Below are positions 1 through 8,682 of a stretch of 63,690 bases of DNA, piece by piece (the first letter of the stretch is position 1; every line of letters starts with the position of its first letter). The notes beneath the pieces are model-generated. The model saw only the letters and a program-made list of their open reading frames with translations. It did no database searches and was not told where the DNA came from. This DNA is from Methylocystis sp. (GTDB lineage: Bacteria; Pseudomonadota; Alphaproteobacteria; Rhizobiales; Beijerinckiaceae), in the NCBI GenBank assembly GCA_022843405.1, contig JALHNQ010000016.1, positions 1-63,690 on the forward strand, in the 5' to 3' direction. A program made the position numbers and the translations under genes.

Positions 1-1
1 G

Positions 2-739
2 ATCGATCTGAACGGCGCCCTGGCGCGCGCCGAAGTCGCCGCCCGTTTCGAGCCGCCCGGCCTATGGGATACGTTAGAGCCTCTGGCGCAGGCGAGTTTT
101 ACCGCGCTCGCCGTCGACGCGACCGGGCCGGCCCGCGCCCGACTGCAACAGTTTGGCGGCTATGGCGCTTTTTGCGCCGACCCGGCGCTGACGGCGGCGA
201 TCGCGCATGGCGGCGACTTCGCGCAGTCCGTGCGCCCTTGCGCCGAAGCCGCCGGCGCGGCTGGCGCGCCCTCTCTCCTGGCGCGTTATCTTGACGCATG
301 CGGCGCGCGCAGCATGGCCCCCACGGGGATTGACGCCCGGCAAGAGGCGCGGCTCATGCGCGCGCTGTCGAAAGAGCCGGACGCCGCCGCGCTGCGCGAA
401 GCGCGCGTCGCTCTGGCGATCGACGACGGCGTGAGGCGCGAAGCGGCGCATGCGGCGCGCCTCATCGTCGACGCCGCCACGGTCGAACGGGCGCGGACGC
501 ATTTTGCGGAAGCGGGCGCGACCGACGCCGCCGACATGCTTGACGCCTATCTCGACTTGCGGCGCGCCGGCGGCTGGGCGCCTGCGCATGAAGCACCGAC
601 GCTCGCCGCGCTCGTCGCGCGCGCCGGCGTCGAACTCGACGCCGAGCGACTCGAAGCCGAAAGCGCCGCGCAGGCCCCCCCGGCCGTGGCAAGCCGCAAG
701 GGACTCTTCGCCGCGATGCGTGGATTCTTTGGCGGCTGA
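2..739 (+). CDS. Hypothetical protein, 5'-truncated by the window edge
   Basis: The frame is open from the first bases of the window, so the N-terminus lies outside it; about 245 residues are visible. The protein is rich in Ala and Arg, is probably all-helical, and shows no membrane segment or recognisable catalytic motif. The C-terminus (KGLFAAMRGFFGG) is amphipathic. Codon use (strong G/C at third positions) matches neighbouring real genes. A downstream in-frame ATG at 230 exists, but the coding signal runs through upstream of it, so the gene is read as continuing from outside. I do not recognise the family and assign no function. Confidence 0.6.
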   Translation: MDLNGALARAEVAARFEPPGLWDTLEPLAQASFTALAVDATGPARARLQQFGGYGAFCADPALTAAIAHGGDFAQSVRPCAEAAGAAGAPSLLARYLDACGARSMAPTGIDARQEARLMRALSKEPDAAALREARVALAIDDGVRREAAHAARLIVDAATVERARTHFAEAGATDAADMLDAYLDLRRAGGWAPAHEAPTLAALVARAGVELDAERLEAESAAQAPPAVASRKGLFAAMRGFFGG

Positions 740-895
740 AATTGAGCGGCGGCGTCCGCATACGTCCCGCGGCGCGTGAGCGAAAAGCGCAGATGCGCGC
801 AATGAAGCGCCCGAAGGCCGCCACTTGAATCGCGACGCAGTGGGGCTGCGCAACTCCACGCAAGCGCGGTACGACCTACAGCGCAAATTTGCCTG

Positions 896-1408
896 TCAGG
901 CGGCGGGCTTGGCCTGTTCGGCGACCTTGACCGGAAGCTGCGTTCGAATGGCGTCAACGATCCTTTGAACGGCGGCGTCCGCTTCGCCTGCCCGCTTTTC
1001 CGCGACGAGCGCACGGTGCTCCATGGCCGCAAGCTCGGCCTGCGTCGCCGCGAGCAGCGACTGCAGCGTCTCGACATCATTGCGCGTCTGAACCAACGCC
1101 GCGGAGAGTTCGGCGGCTTCGGCCTCCGATTTGCGCAGCGCCGCGTCCGCGCGGTCGCCGCGCTCTTCGGCGCGCTCCAGCTTCTCTCTTACCGCATTGG
1201 CTGCGGTATGCGCGCGCGCCACCGCCTGAGCCGACTGCTTCTCGAGCTCCTTTATCGCCGCGGCGGCTTGGGACACCAGGTCCAGCGCCGCCATGGCGTC
1301 GTCGGGCGCGCGCGGCCGCTGACGGGCCGGATGATTAGGGGCCGGCGGCCTGTTCTCGCCTCTCGGGATGATTTCGTCCATTACCTGATCCAGATCCAGC
1401 GAATCCAT
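896..1408 (-). CDS. Coiled-coil hypothetical protein
   Basis: 170 residues starting MDSLDLDQVMDEI. The start at 1408 is preceded by GGAG about 8 bases upstream; a longer in-frame start at 1468 has no such site. Residues of about 50-160 form a continuous Ala/Glu/Arg-rich heptad pattern (IKELEKQSAQAVARAHTAAN and on), so a long coiled coil is expected. There is no signal peptide or membrane segment, so it is probably cytoplasmic. The family is not recognised; a structural or scaffold role is only an inference. It faces the unknown gene ending at 739 and is divergent from ppsA. Confidence 0.65.
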   Translation of the reverse strand: MDSLDLDQVMDEIIPRGENRPPAPNHPARQRPRAPDDAMAALDLVSQAAAAIKELEKQSAQAVARAHTAANAVREKLERAEERGDRADAALRKSEAEAAELSAALVQTRNDVETLQSLLAATQAELAAMEHRALVAEKRAGEADAAVQRIVDAIRTQLPVKVAEQAKPAA

Positions 1409-1594
1409 TTGCTTTACTCCGGCCGTCGCATGGGTCGGTTTGTTGCAGCCGCAATCTCTTCCGCCCATTGTCGCCCAAAATCCGGCGAAAAGTCGACCTG
1501 CGCGCCAACTTTTTGTCCCGCGAGGGACTCACGCGAACTCTTTTTTAACCGAATCACATGCTGGAGCACAGGCTTAGCCGACAGACGGAAAGAC

Positions 1595-1627
1595 GCCAAA
1601 ATTTATCGTCCGCTCCGAAAATTTGGC
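1595..1627. promoter_or_regulatory. Inverted repeat in the ppsA upstream region
   Basis: GCCAAAATTT (1595-1604) and AAAATTTGGC (1618-1627) form an inverted repeat with one mismatch and a 13-base spacer. It sits in the divergent region between the coiled-coil gene and ppsA, about 90 bases before the ppsA start. This is AT-rich relative to the surroundings and could be an operator or part of a promoter. No regulator is identified. Confidence 0.35.
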
Positions 1628-1641
1628 GCGACTATTCCAAG

Positions 1642-1670
1642 GCGTCATGAAATTGCATCAATTATGACGC
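1642..1670. promoter_or_regulatory. ppsA: Palindrome/hairpin just upstream of ppsA
   Basis: GCGTCAT (1642-1648) pairs perfectly with ATGACGC (1664-1670), and the inner AATTG pairs with CAATT, leaving a small loop and a two-base bulge. The element ends about 46 bases before the ppsA ATG. It could be an operator for a dimeric regulator or a hairpin in the mRNA leader. The pairing is seen directly; the role is inferred. Confidence 0.4.
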
Positions 1671-1716
1671 GAAGGAGCGCAGGACTGCATGCTCACCCTC
1701 TCCAGAGAAGTCACTC

Positions 1717-4200
1717 ATGGTCGAAATTCCCACAGACGCCGACAATTTAGCGATTAGACGCGACACAAAATTGCAGCAGCCGGCGAAAGGCCGGTTTATC
1801 CGTTTCTTCGGCGAGGTCGGCATCGCCGATGTGCCGCTCGTCGGCGGCAAGAACGCTTCGCTCGGCGAAATGTATCGGGAGCTGACGGCGACAGGCATAA
1901 TGGTGCCCAATGGCTTCGCCGTCACCGCCGAAGCCTATCGATATACGCTCGACCATGCAGGCGTCTGGGCCGACCTCAAGGCGGCGCTCGACGGACTAAA
2001 TCCGTCTGACGTCGACGATCTCGCGAAGCGGGCCGCGCATGCCCGCGATATCGTCTATGGCGCGCAGACGCCGCCCGATCTCGAGGCCGACATTCGCAAC
2101 GCCCTGGCCCGGCTTACGCAGGAATATGGCGACGATCTGACAGTCGCGGTGCGCTCTTCGGCGACGGCCGAAGATTTGCCGAGCGCGAGTTTCGCCGGCC
2201 AGCATGACACCTATCTCAACGTGCGCGGCGCCGCGGCCGTTCTCGACGCCGTTCGTCATTGCTTCGCGAGCCTGTTCACCGACCGCGCCATCCGCTATCG
2301 CATCGACAATGGCTTCGATCACTTCAAAGTGTTCAACTCGGTCGGCGTGATGAAAATGGTGCGGTCGGACTTGGCCGCGTCCGGGGTTGTCTTCACGATC
2401 GACACCGAAAGCGGATTCGAAAACGTCGTCTTCATCACCGGCGCCTACGGTCTTGGCGAGAACGTGGTGCAGGGGGCGGTCGATCCGGACGAATTCTACG
2501 TCTTCAAGCCGACCTATCGGCAGGGCAAGCGCGCCGTCTTGAAGCGCGCGCTAGGGGCAAAAAAAATCAGGATGGTCTTTGCCGATCGCGGCAGAGCGAC
2601 GACGCGGAACCTACCGACCGACGTGAAGGACAGAGAAAAATTCTGCATCTCCGACGAAGAGGCGCTGACGCTCGCCGGACAGGCGATGGAGATCGAGGAG
2701 CATTACAGCGCCAAAGCCGGCGCGCGCCGTCCGATGGACATCGAATGGGCCAAGGACGGCGTCGACGGCCGGCTTTATATCGTGCAAGCGCGCCCCGAAA
2801 CGGTCGCGTCTCGCCGCGACCGCAACATCGCCGAAATTTACAAGGTGACGAAGCACGGCGCGGTTAAGGTCGAAGGGCGCGCGGTCGGCGCCAAGATCGC
2901 CAGCGGCAGGGCGCGGGTAATTGAACACGTCAATGCGCTCTCGACATTCGTCCCGGGCGAGATCCTCGTCGCCGACACGACGTCGCCCGATTGGGGGACC
3001 GTGATGAAATCGGCCGCGGCGATCGTGACCAATCGCGGCGGCCGCACCTGCCATGCGGCGATCGTAGCGCGCGAGCTTGGCATTCCCGCGATCGTCGGCA
3101 CGGACGCGGCGACGCGCCTCATCCGCACCGGCGACCTAATTTCGGTGAGCTGCGCCGAGGGCGACGTCGGAAAGGCCTATGAAGGAGCCATCGAGTTCGA
3201 GGTGGAACGCGTCGATCTTTCGACTCTGACGAGACCCGCCACCCATGTCATGATGAACGTCGGCAATCCCGACATCGCTTTCGGCCTTGCGGCGTTGCCC
3301 AACGACGGCGTCGGCCTTGCGCGCATGGAATTCATCATTGCTGACTCGATCAAGGCGCATCCGATGGCGCTCGCGCACCCCGAGCGGCTCGAACCGCGCG
3401 AACGGACCGAAATTGCGCGACTGACCGCCAATTATCCGAGCCCCGCCGAATACTTCGTCAAGTGTCTGTCGGAAGGAGTCGGCGCGATCGCGGCGGCGTT
3501 TTATCCCAAGCCCGTCGTCGTGCGCATGTCCGACTTCAAGAGCAATGAATATGCGTCACTGCTCGGCGGCGCGGTTTTCGAAGCTGATGAAGCCAATCCG
3601 ATGATCGGCTTTCGTGGCGCATCACGCTATGCGCACCCCGCCTATCGGGACGGCTTCGCTCTCGAATGCGCAGCGATGAAGCGCGTGCGCGACGAAATGG
3701 GCCTCGTCAACGTCAAGCTGATGATTCCCTTCTGCCGCCGCATCGAAGAAGCGGAGAAAGTCCTTGCCCTACTGCGCGAGCTTGGTCTCGAACGCGGCAA
3801 GAACGGACTCGAAATCTATGTGATGTGCGAGATTCCGAACAATGTCTTGTTGGTCGATCAATTCTCCCAGCGCTTCGACGGATTTTCGATCGGCTCGAAC
3901 GATCTGACGCAGCTGACGCTTGGCGTCGACCGCGACTCGGAAATCGTCGCCTTCGACTTCGATGAACGCGACGAAGGCGTCAAGGAGATGATTCGTTTGG
4001 CGGTCGAAGGCGCCAGACGCAACGGTCGTCATTGTGGAATTTGCGGCCAGGCGCCTTCGGATTATCCCGACATCGCGGAGTTCCTGGTGGGCCTCGGGAT
4101 CGACTCGATCAGCCTTAACCCCGATACGGTCCTGCAAACGACAAGACGCATCGTCGAATTCGAGAAGCAGCTCGGCAGAGCGCCAAGAAAGTCGGATTGA
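1717..4200 (+). CDS. ppsA: Phosphoenolpyruvate synthase (pyruvate, water dikinase)
   Basis: 827 residues. Converts pyruvate + ATP + water to PEP + AMP + Pi in the cytoplasm, a gluconeogenic step. Domains in order: an ATP-grasp-like nucleotide-binding domain opening with VGGKNASLGEMY and containing AVRSSATAEDLPSASFAGQ, the swivelling phosphohistidine domain with GGRTCHAAIVARELGIPAIV (His446), and the PEP-binding TIM barrel with GSNDLTQLTLGVDRDS and GICGQAPSDYPD (Cys775, matching the catalytic Cys of the family). Length is slightly above the usual 790-800 because of about 25 extra N-terminal residues; the next in-frame Met lies inside the conserved domain, so the 1717 start stands. The palindrome at 1642-1670 suggests local control. 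With pckA (29106-30710) it provides two routes to PEP around the amino-acid catabolic block. Confidence 0.95.
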   Translation: MVEIPTDADNLAIRRDTKLQQPAKGRFIRFFGEVGIADVPLVGGKNASLGEMYRELTATGIMVPNGFAVTAEAYRYTLDHAGVWADLKAALDGLNPSDVDDLAKRAAHARDIVYGAQTPPDLEADIRNALARLTQEYGDDLTVAVRSSATAEDLPSASFAGQHDTYLNVRGAAAVLDAVRHCFASLFTDRAIRYRIDNGFDHFKVFNSVGVMKMVRSDLAASGVVFTIDTESGFENVVFITGAYGLGENVVQGAVDPDEFYVFKPTYRQGKRAVLKRALGAKKIRMVFADRGRATTRNLPTDVKDREKFCISDEEALTLAGQAMEIEEHYSAKAGARRPMDIEWAKDGVDGRLYIVQARPETVASRRDRNIAEIYKVTKHGAVKVEGRAVGAKIASGRARVIEHVNALSTFVPGEILVADTTSPDWGTVMKSAAAIVTNRGGRTCHAAIVARELGIPAIVGTDAATRLIRTGDLISVSCAEGDVGKAYEGAIEFEVERVDLSTLTRPATHVMMNVGNPDIAFGLAALPNDGVGLARMEFIIADSIKAHPMALAHPERLEPRERTEIARLTANYPSPAEYFVKCLSEGVGAIAAAFYPKPVVVRMSDFKSNEYASLLGGAVFEADEANPMIGFRGASRYAHPAYRDGFALECAAMKRVRDEMGLVNVKLMIPFCRRIEEAEKVLALLRELGLERGKNGLEIYVMCEIPNNVLLVDQFSQRFDGFSIGSNDLTQLTLGVDRDSEIVAFDFDERDEGVKEMIRLAVEGARRNGRHCGICGQAPSDYPDIAEFLVGLGIDSISLNPDTVLQTTRRIVEFEKQLGRAPRKSD

Positions 4201-4303
4201 TCGGCAGGCGTGTCTTTAGATTGATTGAAATCATCATTCACGCTCGGCGCCTTCGTCAGGCGTCGATCGACGCGACGCGCGTCGCCGAGCAAGGGAACAA
4301 CAA

Positions 4304-5374
4304 ATGAACGCAGCGGCCAACGGGAAAGTCCTCGCGACGATGGCGCCCGCGGCAGGACTGATCGGAGTCGCCGCGGCGCTGCATTTTGCGCAAGCCGGAT
4401 CGATCATTAACTTCATCGCCTCCGCTCTGGCGCTCGCGAGCGTCGCGCATGTGATTGGCGAAGCCACCGATCAACTTGGCAATCACCTCTCGCCGGCGGC
4501 GACCGGCATTGTTCAATCGGCGGTGGGCAATCTTCCCGAACTGTTCGTCTGCATCTTCGCGCTCAGGGCCGGGCTGCTGACCGTGGTGCAGGCGTCGCTG
4601 ATCGGCTCCATTCTGTCGAACGCGCTCTTGGTTCTCGGGCTCGCCTTTGTCGCCGGCGGCTGGAAGCTCGGCGTTCTTCACTTCGAAAGTCAGTCGCCGC
4701 GGATGATCGCGACGCTGCTGCTGCTGGCGGTGTCGGCGCTGGTGCTGCCGACGCTTGCTCAGGAATTGCATCTGCCGAGCGGCGCGCATGAGCAGGAACT
4801 CGCCATCGTCTGCGCAATTGTGCTGTTGCTCGTTTTTGTTGTTCTCACTCACGCCATGCTTCGTCAGGGCCAACGCGCGCTGCCGGCCGAGACCCATGCG
4901 CGCCTCCACGCCTGGTCGCTTGGCGCTTCGGTCGGCGTTCTCGCCGTCTGCGGCGTCGCCGCGGGCTTTGTGTCCGACTGGTTTGTCGAGGCGCTCGGCC
5001 CCGCGATCGAGGCGCTCGGCATCAGCGAGGCCTTCTCTGGACTTGTCATCGTCGCCATCGCCGGCAACGCCGTCGAGAATGTCGTTGGCGTTCGGCTCGC
5101 GGCTCAGGGCAAGGCCGATCTCGCGGTCAGCGTCATTTTGAACTCGGCGCTTCAGGTCGCCGTGGCGCTTGTTCCGATCCTCGTGCTCGTCAGCTTTGCA
5201 CTCGGCGGCGCGGCGACGTTCACGCTCGCCATTCCACCAATTCTTGCGGCGGCCCTGTTTCTTTCAGTGCTGGTGGTCACGGTGGTCACCGTCGACGGCC
5301 GAGCCGACATGGTCGACGGGGCCGCGCTTATTGGTCTTTACGTCATCGTCGCGACGATTTTCTGGTGGGGGTAG
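4304..5374 (+). CDS. Ca2+/H+ antiporter, CAX/ChaA family
   Basis: 356 residues, almost wholly hydrophobic, with about 10-11 membrane segments and internal two-fold symmetry as in the CaCA superfamily. The first repeat has GIVQSAVGNLPELF (68-81, acidic Glu79) followed by GSILSNALLVLG. The second has IAGNAVENVVG (Glu258) followed by SVILNSALQVAVAL. These paired acidic motifs are the ion-binding alpha repeats that exchange Ca2+ for protons across the inner membrane. Length fits the bacterial CAX size of 350-370. It lies 103 bases downstream of ppsA on the same strand and may or may not share its transcript. Exact ion preference cannot be read from sequence. Confidence 0.88.
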   Translation: MNAAANGKVLATMAPAAGLIGVAAALHFAQAGSIINFIASALALASVAHVIGEATDQLGNHLSPAATGIVQSAVGNLPELFVCIFALRAGLLTVVQASLIGSILSNALLVLGLAFVAGGWKLGVLHFESQSPRMIATLLLLAVSALVLPTLAQELHLPSGAHEQELAIVCAIVLLLVFVVLTHAMLRQGQRALPAETHARLHAWSLGASVGVLAVCGVAAGFVSDWFVEALGPAIEALGISEAFSGLVIVAIAGNAVENVVGVRLAAQGKADLAVSVILNSALQVAVALVPILVLVSFALGGAATFTLAIPPILAAALFLSVLVVTVVTVDGRADMVDGAALIGLYVIVATIFWWG

Positions 5375-5481
5375 CCCGTCCCTGGTGAAAATCTATCGAC
5401 TACTATGATCCAAAAGACGGACCCGCGTCTCAACATCGCCCCAGCAGGAGCGCCCAAGCCGTAAGAATTAGGGCGTTAAAT

Positions 5482-5523
5482 GAAACGGCTCGCGCCTTTA
5501 CATCCGAGGTCGCGAGCCGTTTC
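5482..5523. terminator. Hairpin, possible terminator after the antiporter gene
   Basis: GAAACGGCTCGCG (5482-5494) and CGCGAGCCGTTTC (5511-5523) are perfect 13-base inverted arms with a 16-base loop. No T-run follows on the plus strand, so it is either a factor-assisted terminator or a palindromic repeat. It sits about 110 bases after the antiporter stop codon. The rest of 5375-5704 shows no supported gene. Confidence 0.5.
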
Positions 5524-5704
5524 GCGTACGGCTTCCGCTTGGCGGCGGTCGCCTATCTTTCTCAAGGTAGGCGCGCCAAATTCGAAGGCAAGCAGAACCG
5601 TTCGCGCCATGTCAGCGCCGAAGAGATCCGAGGAACATTTTTCCACTATGCGAGTTGCGGACGAAGGGTCGCCATAAAATGTGCGGCGGCCAAGGAGTTC
5701 CTCC

Positions 5705-5860
5705 ATGCTCTCGACCATCCTTGTCGTCGTCCTGCTGTTGTTGCTGATCGGCGCTCTTCCGACATGGCCTTATAGTTCCGGATGGGGATATGGCCCCGGC
5801 GGCGTCATCGGCGCCGTGCTGGCGATCGTCGTCGTCATGGCGCTGATCGGCAGGCTGTAA
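5705..5860 (+). CDS. DUF3309 family small membrane protein
   Basis: A 51-residue protein, MLSTILVVVLLLLLIGALP followed by TWPYSSGWGYGPGG and a second hydrophobic stretch ending MALIGRL. It starts 7 bases after a clear ribosome-binding site (AAGGAG). Two hydrophobic segments are separated by the aromatic/Gly-rich turn typical of DUF3309 proteins, which are about 50 residues long and common in alpha- and betaproteobacteria. The function of the family is unknown; it is expected in the inner membrane. It stands alone between the antiporter and the DUF992 gene, both on the same strand. Confidence 0.85.
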   Translation: MLSTILVVVLLLLLIGALPTWPYSSGWGYGPGGVIGAVLAIVVVMALIGRL

Positions 5861-6071
5861 CGCTCGCCTGGGCCGGCGCGACACTGGCGCATCGACGCAT
5901 CGCGATTAAATTGCGCCCTCGCTCATCCCGGCGCGTCACGCTTGCGGCGATTCGCCCCTGCGCAAATATTCCAGCAATCGTTCAACGGCTTCGCTGCAGG
6001 CTTACTTTTTGTACTTTTCACCTTTAGAGTTCCGCCGCGCGGTAGATTTCCGCAGCCATCAATGGAGATAA

Positions 6072-6614
6072 ATGATGTTTCGCTTTTCGCTCGGACGCGC
6101 GTTTTGCGCGATGTCCTTCGTCATCGCGCTTGCGCCCGGCGCTGCCATGGCGCAATCCGTGCAAGTCGGCACCCTTCTCTGCCATGTTTCCGGCGGCGTC
6201 GGCATGATCATTATGGAGAATCAGGCGCTCGACTGCGTATACACGGACGCTAAAGGCAGCCCGCCCCAGCATTACATCGGCAGACTGACCAACGTCGGCG
6301 CGAATATCGGCATCAGCGGTCCGGGTCAGATGATTTGGACGGTTCTCGCGGCCACGAACAGCGTGGCGCCTGGCGCGCTGGCAGGAGACTATGTCGGCGC
6401 GGAAGGGTCGGTCGCCGTCGGCGCCGGCGCCGGCGCCGCTGTCCTTGTCGGCGGCTCCAACAAGACGATCTCTCTGCAGCCGGTTTCCGTCTCTTTAGGC
6501 ACCGGGCTCAACGTCTCCGCCGGCATCGGCAACGTCTCTTTGCAATATATGCCGGTGACGCCGCCGCCGCCGCCACCCGGTCCTGCGCCCAAGAAGTCCC
6601 GCCACCATCGGTAA
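6072..6614 (+). CDS. DUF992 domain secreted protein
   Basis: 180 residues with a Sec signal peptide (cleavage expected after GAAMA, near residue 27). The mature part has the DUF992 signature: VGTLLCHVSGGVGMII, LDCVYT, QHYIGRLTNVGANIGISG, a Gly/Ala-rich central strand (AVGAGAGAAVLVGGSN) and ISLQPVSV. Two conserved Cys (in TLLC and LDC) could form a disulfide. The tail is Pro-rich (PPPPPPGPAPKKSRHHR) and strongly basic. DUF992 proteins are exported alphaproteobacterial proteins of unknown role. A terminator follows at 6641-6673. Confidence 0.88.
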   Translation: MMFRFSLGRAFCAMSFVIALAPGAAMAQSVQVGTLLCHVSGGVGMIIMENQALDCVYTDAKGSPPQHYIGRLTNVGANIGISGPGQMIWTVLAATNSVAPGALAGDYVGAEGSVAVGAGAGAAVLVGGSNKTISLQPVSVSLGTGLNVSAGIGNVSLQYMPVTPPPPPPGPAPKKSRHHR

Positions 6615-6640
6615 TCTTCGACTGCGTGATCAACCGACAG

Positions 6641-6673
6641 AACGGGCGCGTTGTCTGCGCGCCCGTTCGTTTT
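6641..6673 (+). terminator. Rho-independent terminator after the DUF992 gene
   Basis: AACGGGCGCG (6641-6650), a 7-base loop and CGCGCCCGTT (6658-6667) form a perfect 10-base stem followed by CGTTTT. It lies between the DUF992 stop and the converging DUF4331 gene. Confidence 0.8.
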
Positions 6674-6685
6674 GGCGCCGAAACG

Positions 6686-7693
6686 TCACTTTGGATGCGG
6701 CGTCCCGATGTAAGGGAATTCTTTCAAAGTGTCGGTATGCGGCTCCAGCCCATCCGGGGGAATGTCTCCCTTTGAAAGAAACGACAGCCGAAAATTGATC
6801 ACATCGTCGGCGAAGGTGCGGCCGTTCGGATAGCCTGCCGGCCTTGTGGGATCGAAGCTCAGCATGTCCGGCAGAATGCCATGCGCGTCGATCGCGGCGA
6901 TCGCCTCGTCCCGCGCATAGTCGCCGGTATGGCCCATGAGGTGGATGAACAGCTCGAGCCAGCGCTCGCGGTCGTTCACGGGTTCGCTGGCGTTGTATTC
7001 TTCCTTCGTTTCGTCGGTATTGAAGAAGCTGCTGACCGACGGGTGACCGGCGCGATCAGCATGAATAAGCTTGCCGTCGCTGCGCACGCTGCAGCGTCCC
7101 CAGATTCTAACGCCTGGATTCCCGCCAAGAGCGCTTGTCGGCATCTCGACCACGGTCGAAAGCACATTGGCCTCTGTATTCGAATCCTTGCCAGTCCAGG
7201 GAGACTTGCCGCCAAGATGCGGCGCGGTGAAATTTCTGCCGCCGGACGTGTCGTACAAGGCCAGAATGCCGTCGTAATCAAAAAAGAACGCGTCGCTGCG
7301 CACGCCTGTGAAGAAGGTGAGATCGCCCGCGCGCACGATATTCGGCTTGGCGCCGAAGGAAACCTCCGCGCCGGACACGATCTTCTCGCCTACGGGTTCA
7401 GGGGAATGCGAATCCACGCCACGCGCCAGGTAAACGTCGAAGGTCTGCCGGCCGTTTTGCTTGGGCGAGAACACATAGCTGATCGCAATATCCGTCAGGC
7501 AATCGCCGTCATTGTCGATATTGAGCCGGTAAATGGCGTCAGGATGAAACTCATCGCAGTTGGGATTGGCGTTGAGGATGATCGCCGTCCGGGACGGATC
7601 GCTTGGCGATTGGAAGGCATAGAGATCGCACAGGTCCAATCTTTGGTCGCCGAGCGGCGGACCGAGACTGAGGCCGGTAAAATGATTCGACAT
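6686..7693 (-). CDS. DUF4331 family protein
   Basis: 335 residues, starting MSNHFTGLSLGPPLGDQRLD after a strong GGAGG site. The pattern GDQRLDLCDLYAFQSP, TAIILNANPN, YRLNIDNDGDCLTDIAISYVF and a C-terminal RTFADDVINFRLSFLSKGD matches DUF4331, a family of beta-rich proteins in which an Asp-rich loop (DNDGDCLTD) resembles a metal-binding site. No signal peptide is visible, unlike some members. The biochemical role of the family is not established. The gene is a single unit facing the DUF992 gene, with its promoter in the 110 bases shared with mmsB's 3' end. Confidence 0.85.
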   Translation of the reverse strand: MSNHFTGLSLGPPLGDQRLDLCDLYAFQSPSDPSRTAIILNANPNCDEFHPDAIYRLNIDNDGDCLTDIAISYVFSPKQNGRQTFDVYLARGVDSHSPEPVGEKIVSGAEVSFGAKPNIVRAGDLTFFTGVRSDAFFFDYDGILALYDTSGGRNFTAPHLGGKSPWTGKDSNTEANVLSTVVEMPTSALGGNPGVRIWGRCSVRSDGKLIHADRAGHPSVSSFFNTDETKEEYNASEPVNDRERWLELFIHLMGHTGDYARDEAIAAIDAHGILPDMLSFDPTRPAGYPNGRTFADDVINFRLSFLSKGDIPPDGLEPHTDTLKEFPYIGTPHPK

Positions 7694-7803
7694 GAGTTGC
7701 CTCCTGAAAGACGTGAAGAGAATTTACGGCTGATCTGCTTCAACGTCTGCGGGCGCACGCTATGTCGTGTTTGTTTCAACATCAAGATTGTTCGTAAATT
7801 CAC

Positions 7804-8679
7804 TCATTCGCCGCGAATGAGCCTGATGATGCTCGAAAAGTCAGCGCCGCCCTGGCCCGCAGACTCGTGCAGGGCATAGAGCTGCGTCGCGGCGGCGCCG
7901 AGCGGCGAGGCCGCGCCGGCGCGAGCCGCGGCTTCCTGCGCCAGTCTCAAATCTTTCAACATGAGCGCCGTCATAAAGCCCGGCTTATAGTCATGGTTTG
8001 CAGGCGACGCGGGCGTCATTTCCGGCACGGGACAATAGCTCGTCAGCGACCAGGACTGGCCTGAGGAAATCGACGCCGCTTCGAACAGCGCCCGATGTGA
8101 GAGTCCGAGCTTTTCGGCGAGAACGAAAGCCTCCGCCGTCGCGATCATCGTGACGCCAAGCATGAGATTGTTGCAGATCTTCGCCGCCTGCCCCATGCCG
8201 GCGCCGCCACAATGGAGCACATGCGCGCCCATATGTTCGAGGATGGGTTTCGCCGCCGCTAACGCCTCTTCAGCGCCTCCGCACATAAAAGTCAGAGTCG
8301 CGGCTCTTGCGCCGGCGACGCCGCCGGATACGGGCGCGTCGACCGAGAGCGCGCCGCTTTCTTGCGCGAGATGGTGAGCAGCGCTCGCGCTTTCCACGTC
8401 GATCGTGGAACAGTCGATGAGCAGCTCGCCGCGCGCCTGCGGCGCGATTTCACGCCAGACGGCGAGCGTCTGATCGCCGCTCTGCAACATGGTGATGGCG
8501 ACGTCGGCGCCCTCAATTGCATCGCGCAATGATTTCGCAGCGAGGACGCCGTCGCTCGCGGCGGCTTCGATCAGCGACGCGCTAAGGTCGAATCCGCGCG
8601 TCTCGACGCCGGCGCGCGCCAGCGCCGCCGCCATTGGACGGCCCATATTGCCAAGACCGATGAAAGCCGCTCGCATCAT
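7804..8679 (-). CDS. mmsB: 3-hydroxyisobutyrate dehydrogenase
   Basis: 291 residues. Oxidises 3-hydroxyisobutyrate to methylmalonate semialdehyde with NAD+, a late valine degradation step. The N-terminal Rossmann fold shows AAFIGLGNMGRPMAAAL (GxGxxG), the substrate loop is DAPVSGGVAGARAATL, and the catalytic Lys is Lys167 in GMGQAAKICNN. Length equals the family norm. The start at 8679 (MMRAAF) lies 3 bases past the mmsA stop, so the two genes are co-transcribed and translationally close; the second Met (8676) is an equally possible start. Partner MmsA uses its product. Confidence 0.93.
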   Translation of the reverse strand: MMRAAFIGLGNMGRPMAAALARAGVETRGFDLSASLIEAAASDGVLAAKSLRDAIEGADVAITMLQSGDQTLAVWREIAPQARGELLIDCSTIDVESASAAHHLAQESGALSVDAPVSGGVAGARAATLTFMCGGAEEALAAAKPILEHMGAHVLHCGGAGMGQAAKICNNLMLGVTMIATAEAFVLAEKLGLSHRALFEAASISSGQSWSLTSYCPVPEMTPASPANHDYKPGFMTALMLKDLRLAQEAAARAGAASPLGAAATQLYALHESAGQGGADFSSIIRLIRGE

Positions 8680-8682
8680 AGG

